From positions 186,001 to 250,000 of the forward strand of contig JAVBWA010000008.1 of the NCBI GenBank assembly GCA_036677685.1: a stretch of 64,000 bases of DNA, read 5' to 3'. Made by a program: the position numbers and the translations under genes. Under the pieces are notes generated by a model. It made no database searches. It was not told the DNA's origin and saw only the letters and a list, made by a program, of their open reading frames with translations. This stretch comes from JAQUBU01 sp036677685. Lineage in GTDB: Bacteria; Bacillota; Syntrophomonadia; Syntrophomonadales; Syntrophomonadaceae. How positions within the stretch are numbered: the stretch's first letter is position 1; each line of letters begins with the position of its first letter. Below, in pieces: positions 52,452-61,548 of the stretch.

Positions 52452-52746
52452 AATCTTCGTCAACCAGTTCTTGCCACGCATCTGCTACCATTTCCCATTC
52501 CTGGTCATCTTCTATGTCACTTAGGAATTCAGTGCCTTCTTCATCTACTACGACTTTAAGGATTACCACTTCACCATCATATTCATCGGTTTCTTCATCT
52601 AAATCCACATCTATGGGCACCAGCACCCGATACTTTTCATCTTCGATTTCCAACTCAGCCAGCAGTTCAAACTGGTGTTCGACTCCTTCTTCATCTACTA
52701 AAACCAATACCGGAAACTCTTCATCAAAGACTTCCTCTTCAGTCAT
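52447..52746 (-). CDS. DUF1292 family acidic protein
   Basis: 99 residues, very acidic (many Glu and Asp), mostly beta, with the FELLAELEIEDEKYRVL core of DUF1292 (YrzB in Bacillus). The function is unknown. Its place between ruvX and mltG matches the conserved alaS-ireB-ruvX-yrzB order. The ATG follows AGAGGTG. The stop is in repeat copy 11b. Confidence 0.9.
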   Translation of the reverse strand: MTEEEVFDEEFPVLVLVDEEGVEHQFELLAELEIEDEKYRVLVPIDVDLDEETDEYDGEVVILKVVVDEEGTEFLSDIEDDQEWEMVADAWQELVDEDL

Positions 52747-52810
52747 AAATTCACCTCTTTCTCAAAGCTACAGCTATTCTATTATTTCCCACCTGGCTTG
52801 TCAAATATGT

Positions 52811-52920
52811 CAAACCGGGTTCAACACACCGCTGCAACGAGACAGGGAATCAGAACCCGCAGCATATTCTGCTAATATAAACCCGACCGTTAAAAAAGCG
52901 AAGGGTATCTTTTCACCTCG
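52811..52920 (+). repeat. 130-bp structured intergenic repeat, copy 12a (tandem, 5'-truncated)
   Basis: Starts at TTCAACACACCGCTGCAACGAG, lacking the leading hairpin, and runs to TCACCTCG, joined directly to copy 12b. Confidence 0.85.
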
Positions 52921-53060
52921 TTTAAGCACCAGAAGAAACTGCGGAGCAGTTTCATCACACCGCTGCAACGAGGCGGGAGATTATATACGCCGCTTGTATT
53001 ATTAATACGAACGCAACCAACCATTTAAAGATGCAAGGGGATACTTTTCGCCTCGTTATA
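52921..53060 (+). repeat. 130-bp structured intergenic repeat, copy 12b (tandem)
   Basis: Full hairpin AACTGC-gga-GCAGTT, a diverged middle, and end CGCCTCGTTATA that supplies the ruvX TAA stop. Confidence 0.9.
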
Positions 53061-53514
53061 ATGATGATCCTCGCGTTATGCTGTCAAGATAAGCCTGTAA
53101 AATATGGGCAGCCGCCAGCTTGTCAATAATCTGCTTGCGCTTGCGCCGCGAAATATCAGCTTCCAGTAAAACCCGTTCCGCACTCCGGGTGCTGAGCCTT
53201 TCATCCCAGAATTCAATGGCAGCTGTCGTATATCGTCCCAATTCCCGAGCAAACTCCTCTATCTCCAGGGCTTTGGGGCCGATCGTTCCGTTCATATTGC
53301 GGGGGAAACCGATAATTATTTTTTCCACTTCAAGTTCCCGCCGCAGCTCTTCCAGGTATTTGTAATCTTCGATATTGTGCCTCCGCTGTAAAACGGAATG
53401 GCTTTGCGCTGTCCAACCCATGGGATCGCTTACCGCAATGCCTATTCTTTTTTCACCTACATCAAGACCCATTATTCTCATAAGCTTGTTATGGCCTACT
53501 TTCTGCATCACCAT
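53056..53514 (-). CDS. ruvX: RuvX/YqgF Holliday-junction resolvase-like nuclease
   Basis: RNase H-fold protein (141-152 aa) with GLDVGEKRIGIAVSDP and the catalytic acidic residues. YqgF is linked to 16S rRNA 5'-end maturation in E. coli and resolvase activity in others. The more conserved start is the ATG at 53481 (MRIMGLDVG), but neither it nor the ATG at 53514 has a strong ribosome site. It follows ireB by 19-52 bp, depending on the start. The stop lies in repeat copy 12b. Confidence 0.92.
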   Translation of the reverse strand: MVMQKVGHNKLMRIMGLDVGEKRIGIAVSDPMGWTAQSHSVLQRRHNIEDYKYLEELRRELEVEKIIIGFPRNMNGTIGPKALEIEEFARELGRYTTAAIEFWDERLSTRSAERVLLEADISRRKRKQIIDKLAAAHILQAYLDSITRGSSL

Positions 53515-53533
53515 ATATTCGTTTGGAATAAGC

Positions 53534-53788
53534 TTATTTTTGTAAATAGCTTTTAAGCAAAACCTCCATTATTTCATCGCGGTCCACCTTGCAGATAACT
53601 TGCCGGGCATCGTTATGACTGGTTATGTAGGCCGGTTCACCTGATATCATGAAACCAACCAGTTGATTGATGGGATTGTAGCCTTTTTCCTCCAGAGCTT
53701 GGTAGACTGTTTTCAGGATAGAACGTATTTTTTCTTCGTTGTCCTTTTCCAGTTTAAAACTTACGGTTCCGCCTGGCACTTGAGGCAT
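53534..53788 (-). CDS. ireB: IreB-family regulatory phosphoprotein
   Basis: 84 residues, DUF965/IreB type. In Enterococcus IreB is phosphorylated on Thr by the PASTA kinase IreK and affects cephalosporin resistance. The conserved NPINQLVGFMISGEPAYITSHNDAR core is present. The ATG at 53788 follows GGAGG at 8 nt, better than the upstream GTG at 53797. It lies 55 bp after alaS. Confidence 0.93.
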   Translation of the reverse strand: MPQVPGGTVSFKLEKDNEEKIRSILKTVYQALEEKGYNPINQLVGFMISGEPAYITSHNDARQVICKVDRDEIMEVLLKSYLQK

Positions 53789-53843
53789 GGCACACACCTC
53801 CTCTCTCCCAGGATTTCTACAAACTCATTCGAAAATCCTGCGT

Positions 53844-56486
53844 TTAAGAAAAGGTTTTTTCCACCATATTTCTGGCTTCATTCAGTGCTTCTCCCAGCTT
53901 GGATGCGTCCTTGGCCCCTGCCTGGGCCATATCGGGTCTTCCGCCCCCACCGCCTCCGGCTATCTGCGCTGCCGCATTTACCAGTTTGCCGGCATGTAAA
54001 CCCCGGGCTACCAAGTCCTTGCTGATAAAACAGGCCAGCGAAACTTTTCCCTCCCCGGTTATGGAACCCAGCATAACAACTCCGCTGCCCAGTTTATCCC
54101 GCAACATTTCAGCATTCTGGCGTAGAGCATTGGGATCTGCAATATCCACGGAAGTAATTAAAATCTGTGCATCTTTAAACGCATAAGCCTGGCTTAACAG
54201 GTCTTCACTGGAAACCTTGGAAACTTTGGCTTTAAGAACGTCTACTTCTTTTTCCTTTTCCTTTAGTTGCCGGCCCAGTAAATCAATCTTTCGGCTAATC
54301 TCCAGCGGAGTGGTCCGCAGAGCCGCTGCAGCTTGTTTCAGTTCGCTTTCAACCTGATAAAAGTATTCCAGGGCCGACCGGCCGGTGACCGCTTCTATTC
54401 TGCGCAAACCGGAACCGACACTGCCTTCGCTGAGGATTTTAAATAAACCAATTTGGCCGGTGTTTTGCACATGCGTGCCGCCACATAATTCCATACTGAA
54501 GTCTTCAACTTTGACTATTCTTACTTCCTCACCATATTTTTCGCCGAATAGGGCAGTAGCTCCCATTTCCCGGGCCTGTTCGAGACCGGTGACTATTGTG
54601 TCCACCTGGTACATCTTCCACACTGCCTGGTTAACTATCTGCTCTATTTGGAAGATTTCCTCATCACTTACCGCAGAAAGATGTGAAAAGTCAAAGCGCA
54701 AGCGGTTGGGTCCCACCAGCGAACCTTTCTGCTGGGCATGGTCTCCAAGCACCTCGCGCAAAGCTTTATGCAGCAAGTGAGTGGCAGTATGGTTGCGGGC
54801 GGTATCCATGCGGACATCACTTGCAATTGCCAGTTCCACATTATCATTGGTTCTCAACAAGCCTTTTACGATACCTTTGTGCAGTATCCAACCGGCTAAT
54901 TTTCTTACTTCTTGAACTTCCATGGTTCCCAGTTCGCCTTTGATTAATCCGGGATCAGCCAACTGCCCGCCGCTCTCGGCATAAAAAGGAGTAGCCACCG
55001 TAAGCAGCAAAACTTCATCATCCGCTGCTTCATCAACCAGGGCTCCATTCTTTATTAAAGCCTGAATGGTTGCATTATCCACGGTTTTTTCGTATCCGGT
55101 AAATTTAGTGTTGGCGAAACTTGAAAGTAAATCAGACAACAGGCGGTCCTGAGCGAAAACATCCTCGCCTTTGTTGGCCTGCCTGGCCCGCTGCCGCTGT
55201 TCCTCCATACAGCGGTTGAAGGCTTCCTTGTCTACCGTGAAACGGTTTTCTTCAGCCATGTCTTCAGTCAAATCCAGGGGAAAACCATAGGTGTCATACA
55301 GCATAAACGCTGCTTCGCCGGGTATAACATCTTTGCCTTGCGACCGGGCATCTTTAAGAAACTCTTCCACTTTTTTGATGCCTTCATTAAGCGTTAGGAG
55401 GAAACGCTCTTCTTCGAGTTTAATTACTTCTTTAACAAACTCCTGTTTTTCTTCCAATTGCGGATAAGCTTGTTTCATCAAATTGCTTACCACATCAACA
55501 CTCTTATAAAGGAAGGCTTCCTGTATGCCGAGTAATCGGCCAAATCTCAAAGCACGGCGCAGAATCCGGCGCAGTACGTAACCCCGCCCGTCATTGCTGG
55601 GCAGCACTCCATCGGCAATCAAAAAAGTGCAAGCCCGGCTGTGGTCGGCGATGACCCGGAAGGGAAAACCGCCTTCACCACGGTCATACTGGATGCCGGT
55701 TAAATCTTCAATCTGCTTGATAACCGGTATAAACAAATCGGTGTCAAAGTTGCTTTCAACCCCCTGCAGTATCGAGGTCAACCTTTCCAAACCCATACCG
55801 GTGTCAATGCTGGGCCGGGGTAAAGGGGTCATTTTCCCCTCTTCATCCCGATTGTACTGCATGAAAACCAGATTCCATATTTCCAGCCAACGGTCACAAT
55901 CACAAACCCCTATGCCGCATTCCGGATGGCTGCAGGCATATTGAGCCCCCCGGTCATAGAGAATCTCGCTGCAGGGTCCGCAGGGTCCGGTATCGCCCAT
56001 GCTCCAGAAATTATCCTTCTCGCCCAGCCGCAAAATCCGACCAGCTTCAATGCCGGTGATCTCCTGCCATAAGGCCGCGGCTTCATCATCATCCTGGAAC
56101 ACCGTTATCCAGAGGTTTTCTTTAGGCAATTTAACGACCTCGGTTAAAAATTCCCAGGCAAATTTAATGGCATCGGTTTTGAAATAATCGCCAAACGAGA
56201 AATTCCCCAGCATTTCAAAAAAAGTGTGATGTCTGGGGGTTCTGCCCACCGTATCCAAATCATTGTGCTTGCCGCCGGCACGCACACATTTTTGCGAGGT
56301 AGTAGCCCTGTTATAATTTCGACGGTCTATGCCCAGGAATACGTCCTTGAACTGGTTCATACCCGCATTGGTAAACAACAGGGTCGGATCATTCACTGGC
56401 ACCAGTGAAGAACTCTCAATTACACTATGTCCTTTATCCTTAAAAAAATTGAGAAAAGTATTACGAATCTCACTACTGCTCCACAC
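53844..56486 (-). CDS. alaS: Alanyl-tRNA synthetase
   Basis: Class II synthetase (880 aa from the GTG). Motifs of the catalytic domain (TLLFTNAGMNQFKDVFLG, GRTPRHHTFFEMLGNFSFGD) and of the editing domain (HTATHLLHKAL, CGGTHVQNTGQIG) are intact. The C-terminal DHHA1 domain has the GGGGGGRPDMAQAG stretch. The GTG at 56486 follows AGGAGG; the frame is open to 56540. Confidence 0.97.
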   Translation of the reverse strand: MWSSSEIRNTFLNFFKDKGHSVIESSSLVPVNDPTLLFTNAGMNQFKDVFLGIDRRNYNRATTSQKCVRAGGKHNDLDTVGRTPRHHTFFEMLGNFSFGDYFKTDAIKFAWEFLTEVVKLPKENLWITVFQDDDEAAALWQEITGIEAGRILRLGEKDNFWSMGDTGPCGPCSEILYDRGAQYACSHPECGIGVCDCDRWLEIWNLVFMQYNRDEEGKMTPLPRPSIDTGMGLERLTSILQGVESNFDTDLFIPVIKQIEDLTGIQYDRGEGGFPFRVIADHSRACTFLIADGVLPSNDGRGYVLRRILRRALRFGRLLGIQEAFLYKSVDVVSNLMKQAYPQLEEKQEFVKEVIKLEEERFLLTLNEGIKKVEEFLKDARSQGKDVIPGEAAFMLYDTYGFPLDLTEDMAEENRFTVDKEAFNRCMEEQRQRARQANKGEDVFAQDRLLSDLLSSFANTKFTGYEKTVDNATIQALIKNGALVDEAADDEVLLLTVATPFYAESGGQLADPGLIKGELGTMEVQEVRKLAGWILHKGIVKGLLRTNDNVELAIASDVRMDTARNHTATHLLHKALREVLGDHAQQKGSLVGPNRLRFDFSHLSAVSDEEIFQIEQIVNQAVWKMYQVDTIVTGLEQAREMGATALFGEKYGEEVRIVKVEDFSMELCGGTHVQNTGQIGLFKILSEGSVGSGLRRIEAVTGRSALEYFYQVESELKQAAAALRTTPLEISRKIDLLGRQLKEKEKEVDVLKAKVSKVSSEDLLSQAYAFKDAQILITSVDIADPNALRQNAEMLRDKLGSGVVMLGSITGEGKVSLACFISKDLVARGLHAGKLVNAAAQIAGGGGGGRPDMAQAGAKDASKLGEALNEARNMVEKTFS

Positions 56487-56552
56487 AGCCTTGCCTCCTC
56501 TTTCCCGATAGTTCATTAATCTATTTTCATTTAGAATCAAGGCTTTGTCAAC

Positions 56553-57581
56553 TTATTGCTTTATGCTAACCAGCTTGAGGTATGCCCATTTGACAATTAC
56601 TTTGAGGGTGGCCAGAATAGGGACGGCAAACAGCATTCCCCATATCCCCAAGAGTTTGCCCCCGGACAGCAAAGCAAAAACCAATAAAAGCGGGTGGATT
56701 CCCAGTTTGCTGCTCATAATTCTAGGAGTAATAATATTGCTTTCCACCTGCTGAATAAGCAATACCAACAAGGCCATATACAAGGCTAATTGCAAAGAGG
56801 AGCCAAGAGCTACCAGAACGGCGGGAAGAGCTCCCAGAAAAGCTCCAAAGTAAGGTATCAAATCGGCAACACCCGCCACTAATCCAAGCAGCAGGGGAAA
56901 TCTTACCCCTATTAAAGCTGCCGCAATACCTACCATTACACCTACAAAAGTGGCCACCATTAAATGCCCTTTGAGAAACTCAATCAGCACAATGTCGATC
57001 TGCTCGGCCAGACTGCTGCATTGCCGGCGGGCCCGGGGAGATAGGAGATTCAGAAAGCTTTCTTTAATTTTTTCCCAATCATTCATTATATAAAAGGCTA
57101 AAATCGGTGAAAAAATCACGGCCAGGATTTTGCCTAAGAAATCATAAAAACCACCGATAAAATTATTAAGGGCATTATAAATACTGGCTCTGCCCTGGTT
57201 GATGTTGTCACTCAGCCCTGTTTTTAGCTCGGGGGGCAGTTTCATATGATCAAGCCTGGTGGCTATTTGTTCAAATTCCCGGGCATAAGCAGGCAGCAGG
57301 CGGGCCAGTTCGCTCAATTCCTTGATCATACCCGGCAGCAGTAGAAAAACCAGAACAGCTATGATTGCCAATACCAAAAGATATAAAATCAATATGGCCC
57401 ATACTCGCCTTATACCTTTTTTCTCAATAAAAGAGACCGGGCGAAAAAGCAAATAAGCCAAGAGTGCACCCAGGCCAAAAACCAGCAAAACTTCGCGAAG
57501 CAGGTATAAAAAATAAATACTTCCGGCCAGTATCAACAAAAACAGCAGATAACGCACAGCTCTGCCATTATCAAATTGCAT
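56553..57581 (-). CDS. AI-2E family permease (YrrI-like)
   Basis: 342 residues with eight predicted membrane segments and the family motif PYFGAFLGALPAVLVAL. Despite the family name, many members are Na+/H+ antiporters or have no known substrate. YrrI sits before alaS in Bacillus, as here. The ATG start faces a 100 bp gap with GGCGCCTCACCCCTCACGCC. Confidence 0.88.
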   Translation of the reverse strand: MQFDNGRAVRYLLFLLILAGSIYFLYLLREVLLVFGLGALLAYLLFRPVSFIEKKGIRRVWAILILYLLVLAIIAVLVFLLLPGMIKELSELARLLPAYAREFEQIATRLDHMKLPPELKTGLSDNINQGRASIYNALNNFIGGFYDFLGKILAVIFSPILAFYIMNDWEKIKESFLNLLSPRARRQCSSLAEQIDIVLIEFLKGHLMVATFVGVMVGIAAALIGVRFPLLLGLVAGVADLIPYFGAFLGALPAVLVALGSSLQLALYMALLVLLIQQVESNIITPRIMSSKLGIHPLLLVFALLSGGKLLGIWGMLFAVPILATLKVIVKWAYLKLVSIKQ

Positions 57582-57602
57582 ATGCTTGCACCCAGCTTCC
57601 TA

Positions 57603-57679
57603 TTCGTAAGGTTTAAGGTTAGATGTCAGGGGAGCAATAGCTTTTGTTCTACTGGCGCCTCACCCCTCACGCCTTACGA
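57603..57679. repeat. Inverted TCGTAAGG / CCTTACGA segment
   Basis: TCGTAAGG near 57604 and CCTTACGA near 57674 face each other, with CTCACCCCTCACGCC inside. It belongs to the GGCGTGAGGGG family seen near 5040, 5260, 58590 and 58805. Confidence 0.4.
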
Positions 57680-57856
57680 CTATAGCATCTGCGCCGGTTT
57701 TTCCATTGCCAGCAGAGTCCCGTCTTCGGCTACTTCAAAAAGATTTACTCCGCCTTTATTAAAATTAAACTCCAGGAAACAGTTCCAGCAATAATACTGC
57801 TCACTTCCTACTTTACCGATTTGCAAGCCCCCGCATACCGGACATCGGACGCTCAT
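57680..57856 (-). CDS. Small zinc-ribbon protein
   Basis: 58 residues: MSVRCPVCGGLQIGKVGSEQ, then YYCWNCFLEFN and a short tail (MEKPAQML). Two CxxC pairs (5/8 and 23/26) form a zinc ribbon. The start codon overlaps the stop of the PRC-barrel gene (ATGA), which shows translational coupling. Its function is unknown. It is too short for most gene callers. Confidence 0.8.
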   Translation of the reverse strand: MSVRCPVCGGLQIGKVGSEQYYCWNCFLEFNFNKGGVNLFEVAEDGTLLAMEKPAQML

Positions 57857-58320
57857 CTCAGGTCGCTCCTTTCTACGCTGGCGATACCGCTTTCAAGGCT
57901 TTTCCAGGCCACTTCTTCAAGGGGAAGCTCCCTCCTTCCTTCCAGAAGGTCTAAAATCGCTCCGGAGGAAACTTCCAAACCCCACACTTCCTTGTTGCCG
58001 GGCGAGAGTATGAAATCACTTACCACTCCCAATTCTTTGCCCTGACAATCAAAAACCGTATCCCCAAGTTTTTTTTCATATATGGATGATTCTTCCCCAT
58101 ATGCGTAGGATTTAATCCCTTCCCAACCCTCGATTACCACCGACTCATCCTCAACCTTCAAGTCGTCGTTGAGAATCATGCAAACTCCACGCTCAGGAAC
58201 ATTGATTACCACGTATGCCAATTGACAGTCATCTCCAATAACCGCCCGTTCCACCCGCCCGACCACCTCAGCCCGCTGGCAGTCAAAAACCGGCATATTT
58301 TTCATATTACGCAGCTTCAT
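57853..58320 (-). CDS. PRC-barrel domain protein (YrrD-like)
   Basis: 155 residues with two PRC-barrel units (MPVFDCQRAEVVGRVERAVI and GDTVFDCQGKELGVVSDFIL). Such domains bind RNA or proteins in ribosome maturation and photosynthetic reaction centres; YrrD sits near alaS in Bacillus. The ATG at 58320 follows GGGAGA. The open frame up to 58371 is translated repeat sequence and should not be included. Confidence 0.88.
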   Translation of the reverse strand: MKLRNMKNMPVFDCQRAEVVGRVERAVIGDDCQLAYVVINVPERGVCMILNDDLKVEDESVVIEGWEGIKSYAYGEESSIYEKKLGDTVFDCQGKELGVVSDFILSPGNKEVWGLEVSSGAILDLLEGRRELPLEEVAWKSLESGIASVERSDLR

Positions 58321-58333
58321 ACTATCTTCTCCC

Positions 58334-58520
58334 TTTAAGCATCGGAAGAAACTGCGGAGCAGTTTCAACACAATTTAATAATTCCGAAGGGAATCAATAT
58401 AAGTGGTCCCCGTAGGGGGCAACACACCGCTGCAACGAGGTAGGTATTAGAACTCGCCTCCTGTTTTTCTAATTGGAAGCCGGCCACTCAAAAAGCGGGA
58501 AACATATTCTTACCTCGTTT
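58334..58520 (+). repeat. 130-bp structured intergenic repeat, copy 13, with nested segment
   Basis: Starts 14 bp before the PRC gene start. The nested 47 bp segment (GAATCAATATAAGTGGTCCC...) is flanked by CAACACA on both sides. The end reads TACCTCGTTTAAG. Confidence 0.9.
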
Positions 58521-58545
58521 AAGTCCTTGGAGCTATTTTCTCCCC

Positions 58546-58580
58546 TAAAAAAGAAAAAATGCGCCTTATTAAAAAGACGC
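58546..58580 (-). terminator. Terminator downstream of mnmA
   Basis: On the minus strand, GCGTCTT...AAGGCGC forms a 7 bp stem with one mismatch, followed by ATTTTTTCTTTTTT. It lies about 250 bp past the mnmA stop. Confidence 0.65.
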
Positions 58581-58581
58581 T

Positions 58582-58828
58582 TTTCAGGTAAGGCGTGAGG
58601 GGAAGTTAGGCAAAAATACAGGGCATTAATTTGTAACTGGTTACTAATGCTAAACTGGTTTTTATCAATGCTTTGTTAATTACCAGCGGCATAAGGGAAA
58701 AAATGGCTGTTTATGAATAAACTAAACCGTCGCATACTGGTAGAATTTAAAATGTGGGCATAGACGGTATTGGTGAGGGTGATGAAGAAATATCCTACTC
58801 CTTACCCCTAACGCCTCACACCTCACGA
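58582..58828. repeat. Non-coding segment bounded by inverted GGCGTGAGGGG
   Basis: AGGTAAGGCGTGAGGGG (58586-58602) and the inverted CCTTACCCCTAACGCCTCAC (58801-58820) bracket about 200 bp of AT-rich DNA without a gene. It resembles the segment at 5043-5275. Confidence 0.45.
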
Positions 58829-59842
58829 TTAGCCAATTACTCCCCCGCCCAGAACATAGTCATCTATATAAAAAACTACGGACTGCCCAGGAGTTATAGC
58901 CCTCTGAGCTTGTTCAAATTCTACCTTGATACTGTTATTACCGGGATAAATAGTTGCCGGAGCTTCAGCTGCCCGGTATCTGATTTTAGCGTTCACCCGC
59001 ATAGGGCCATCCAATCTGTCGATAAATATGAAATTGCTGTTTACCGCTTCCAATTCACGGCTGTATAGATATTGTTCGTCATCTAGTATCAAGCGGTTGT
59101 TTTCCAGGTCCTTGCCCACCACGTAAACCGGATGCCCGGCGCTGATCCCAAGACCTTTGCGTTGTCCGGTGGTATAGAAGGCCAAGCCCTTATGGCCCCC
59201 CAGTTGTCTCCCTTGAACATTAACTATCTCCCCCGGATCGCAGACTATCCGGTCCTGGAGAAAACTACGGTAATCATCGGCAATAAAGCATATTTCCTGA
59301 CTCTCGGGATCTCCAGCCGCTTGCAGGCCGTGCCGGCACGCCAGGGCTTTGACTGTACTTTTGGTCATATCGCCCAGTGGAAAGACAATCCGTGCCAATT
59401 GTTCCTGTTTGAGCGCGTATAGAAAGTAACTCTGGTCTTTGCGGGTGTCCAGTCCCCTTTTTAACAGGTAGCGGTCCCGTTCGGCTTCATAGGTAATTCG
59501 GGCATAGTGGCCGGTAGCCACCATGTCATACCCCATCTTACGGGCGGCTTCCAGCAGTATGCCAAACTTTACAGTCCGGTTGCAAACCACACAGGGATTC
59601 GGAGTCTCTCCCCGGGCATAAGCCCGGCAGAAATAATCGATTACTTGTTCCTCAAACTCCTTGCGCAGGTCGATAAAGCAGTGTTCAATACCTAAAAAGT
59701 CAGCAGCATCCTGCGCTTTTTGCACCAAGTTTTCATCCCAGTTGATCATGGTCAAACCACCAACTTCATATCCCTGTTCCTTAAGCAGCAGAGCCGCTAG
59801 CGAACTGTCCACTCCGCCACTCATTAAAACTGCAACTTTCAT
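58829..59842 (-). CDS. mnmA: tRNA 2-thiouridylase MnmA
   Basis: Adds the 2-thio group to U34 of tRNA for Lys, Glu and Gln. The PP-loop SGGVDSSLAALLL is at residues 8-20. The catalytic Cys pair is in NPCVVCNRTVKF and ESQEICFIADDY. Length is 337 aa. The ATG follows AAAGGAGTGG. No iscS gene is adjacent, unlike in Bacillus. Confidence 0.95.
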   Translation of the reverse strand: MKVAVLMSGGVDSSLAALLLKEQGYEVGGLTMINWDENLVQKAQDAADFLGIEHCFIDLRKEFEEQVIDYFCRAYARGETPNPCVVCNRTVKFGILLEAARKMGYDMVATGHYARITYEAERDRYLLKRGLDTRKDQSYFLYALKQEQLARIVFPLGDMTKSTVKALACRHGLQAAGDPESQEICFIADDYRSFLQDRIVCDPGEIVNVQGRQLGGHKGLAFYTTGQRKGLGISAGHPVYVVGKDLENNRLILDDEQYLYSRELEAVNSNFIFIDRLDGPMRVNAKIRYRAAEAPATIYPGNNSIKVEFEQAQRAITPGQSVVFYIDDYVLGGGVIG

Positions 59843-60035
59843 TTGCCACTCCTTTGTCTGAAGCCCGAAAATATATAAAGCTATTTCTTATATATAACAC
59901 TAAGCAAACCGCAATTCAAATAAATTAGGCGATTCAGGAATATCCCCCTGTAAAAACGCTTTTTCAAATTATTAGATTTTAAAAATAATGCAAAATCCAT
60001 GTAGAAATGCTATTTTGTAATTAACATTAAAGCTC

Positions 60036-60170
60036 TTTAAGCATCGGAAGAAAGTGCGTAGCTGTTTCAACACAATTTAATCATTCCCGAAGGGAATCAA
60101 TATAAGTGGTCCCCGTAGGGGGCAACACACCGCTGCATCGAGGCAGGGGACATATTTTCAACTCGTTATA
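60036..60170 (+). repeat. 130-bp structured intergenic repeat, copy 14, with nested segment and internal deletion
   Basis: TTTAAGCATCGGAAGAAAG, then the nested 48 bp segment flanked by CAACACA, then CCGCTGCATCGAGGCAGGGG joined directly to the CATATTTTCAACTCGTTATA end. It lies 30 bp before rarA. The gap 59843-60202 otherwise holds AT-rich divergent upstream DNA. Confidence 0.88.
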
Positions 60171-60202
60171 CTAAAACATAAGGAATTTTATTGGAGGATA
60201 AA

Positions 60203-61516
60203 ATGGATCTGTTTGATATTGGCCGCGAGGAAAACACCTTAAAAAACGCACCTTTAGCCCATAGAATGCGACCGCGCAGCCTGGATGAGGTAATCGGGCA
60301 AAAGGCGGTGGCCCCCGGTTCGGTTTTGTGTAAAGCCATTGAAAAGGATCAATTGCACTCTTTTATTTTATTCGGTCCTCCGGGCACCGGGAAAACCAGT
60401 GTTGCCAGAATCATTGCCCGGACCAGCAACTCCCATTTCGAATACTTGTCGGCAGTCAGCAGCGGAGTCGGTGATATTAAGCGAACCGCTGCCGATGCGG
60501 CTGACCGGCTGAAGTTCTACCGGCAGCGCAGCATCCTTTTTGTCGATGAAATTCACCGTTTCAACAAGAGCCAGCAGGATGTTCTGCTCCCCTTCGTGGA
60601 AGACGGAACTCTCCTGCTCATCGGTGCCACTACGGAAAACCCGCTATACGAATTAAACAATGCGCTTCTATCCCGGATGAAAATATATTTCCTGGAAGCT
60701 CTGACTCCGCAAGATCTAAGCCTGTTAATAACAACCGCCCTGCGCGACCGGGATAGGGGTTTGGGCGATTATGACATTCAAATCGATGAGGAGAGCCTGG
60801 CCTGGATAGCTATGAATTGCAAGGGCGATGCCAGAATGGCCTTGAATATTATAGAAACCGTATTCAATTCTTTTTATGAACCTGATTCGGAGTTCCTTAT
60901 CAACCTGGAATTACTGCAAAAAGTCATGGCACGTCCCCTGCTGAGATATGACCGAACAGGTGATACCCATTATGACAGCATCTCAGCATTCATCAAAAGC
61001 ATCCGGGGATCAGATCCCGATGCCGCGCTTTTTTGGCTGGCTTATATGCTGGAAGGCGGTGAAGATCCAAAGTTTATTGCCCGGCGGTTAATCGTTCACG
61101 CTGCTGAAGACATTGGCCTGGCCGACCCCTTTGCACTGGTCCTGGCAACCACGGCCGCCCAATCTGTACAGTTCGTAGGGCTGCCCGAAGCTCGCATTCC
61201 GCTGTCCGAAGCCACCATTTATCTGGCCACCGCCCCCAAAAGCAATAGCAGCCTGGCAATAGATGCAGCCATATCGGCAGTTCGCCGGAGCAATAATATA
61301 AAAGTGCCGGCCCATATCGCCGACACGTCTCATTCCAAAGCATCCAGCCTGCTGGGCAAAGGCAAGGGTTATAAATATCCCCACAATTATGGGGGTTATG
61401 TAGAGCAAAACTATATGCCCGATAACCTGCCTGACTCTAAATTTTATAAGCCAGGGGAAAATGCCAATGAGCAACGGATCAAATTTTTCCTCAATAATTT
61501 ACCTGGAAAAAAATAA
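60203..61516 (+). CDS. rarA: Replication-associated recombination protein RarA
   Basis: AAA+ ATPase of the MgsA/WHIP family (437 aa) acting at stalled forks. Walker A FGPPGTGKTS, Walker B ILFVDEIHRFNKSQQD, sensor 1 (IGATTENP) and the C-terminal tetramer domain with NYGGYVEQNYMPD are intact. The ATG at 60203 follows TTGGAGG. It is the only plus-strand gene in this half besides the signalling gene at 31002. Confidence 0.95.
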   Translation: MDLFDIGREENTLKNAPLAHRMRPRSLDEVIGQKAVAPGSVLCKAIEKDQLHSFILFGPPGTGKTSVARIIARTSNSHFEYLSAVSSGVGDIKRTAADAADRLKFYRQRSILFVDEIHRFNKSQQDVLLPFVEDGTLLLIGATTENPLYELNNALLSRMKIYFLEALTPQDLSLLITTALRDRDRGLGDYDIQIDEESLAWIAMNCKGDARMALNIIETVFNSFYEPDSEFLINLELLQKVMARPLLRYDRTGDTHYDSISAFIKSIRGSDPDAALFWLAYMLEGGEDPKFIARRLIVHAAEDIGLADPFALVLATTAAQSVQFVGLPEARIPLSEATIYLATAPKSNSSLAIDAAISAVRRSNNIKVPAHIADTSHSKASSLLGKGKGYKYPHNYGGYVEQNYMPDNLPDSKFYKPGENANEQRIKFFLNNLPGKK

Positions 61517-61533
61517 CGGGGGATATATCCCCC
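61507..61533 (-). terminator. Rho-independent terminator of trxA
   Basis: GGGGGATATATCCCCC, with GTTATTTTTTT after it on the minus strand, so it ends csoR-trxA. It overlaps the 3' end of rarA. Confidence 0.8.
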
Positions 61534-61548
61534 TGGCTTATTGTTAAA

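Noticed and set aside
52394..53005. A 203-codon Ser-rich plus-strand frame
   Set aside because: Antisense to the acidic DUF1292 gene and running through three repeat copies; low complexity, no start signal.
58321..58371. N-terminal extension of the PRC-barrel protein (MLKLLRSFFRCLKG)
   Set aside because: These residues are repeat sequence; a good ribosome site precedes the ATG at 58320.
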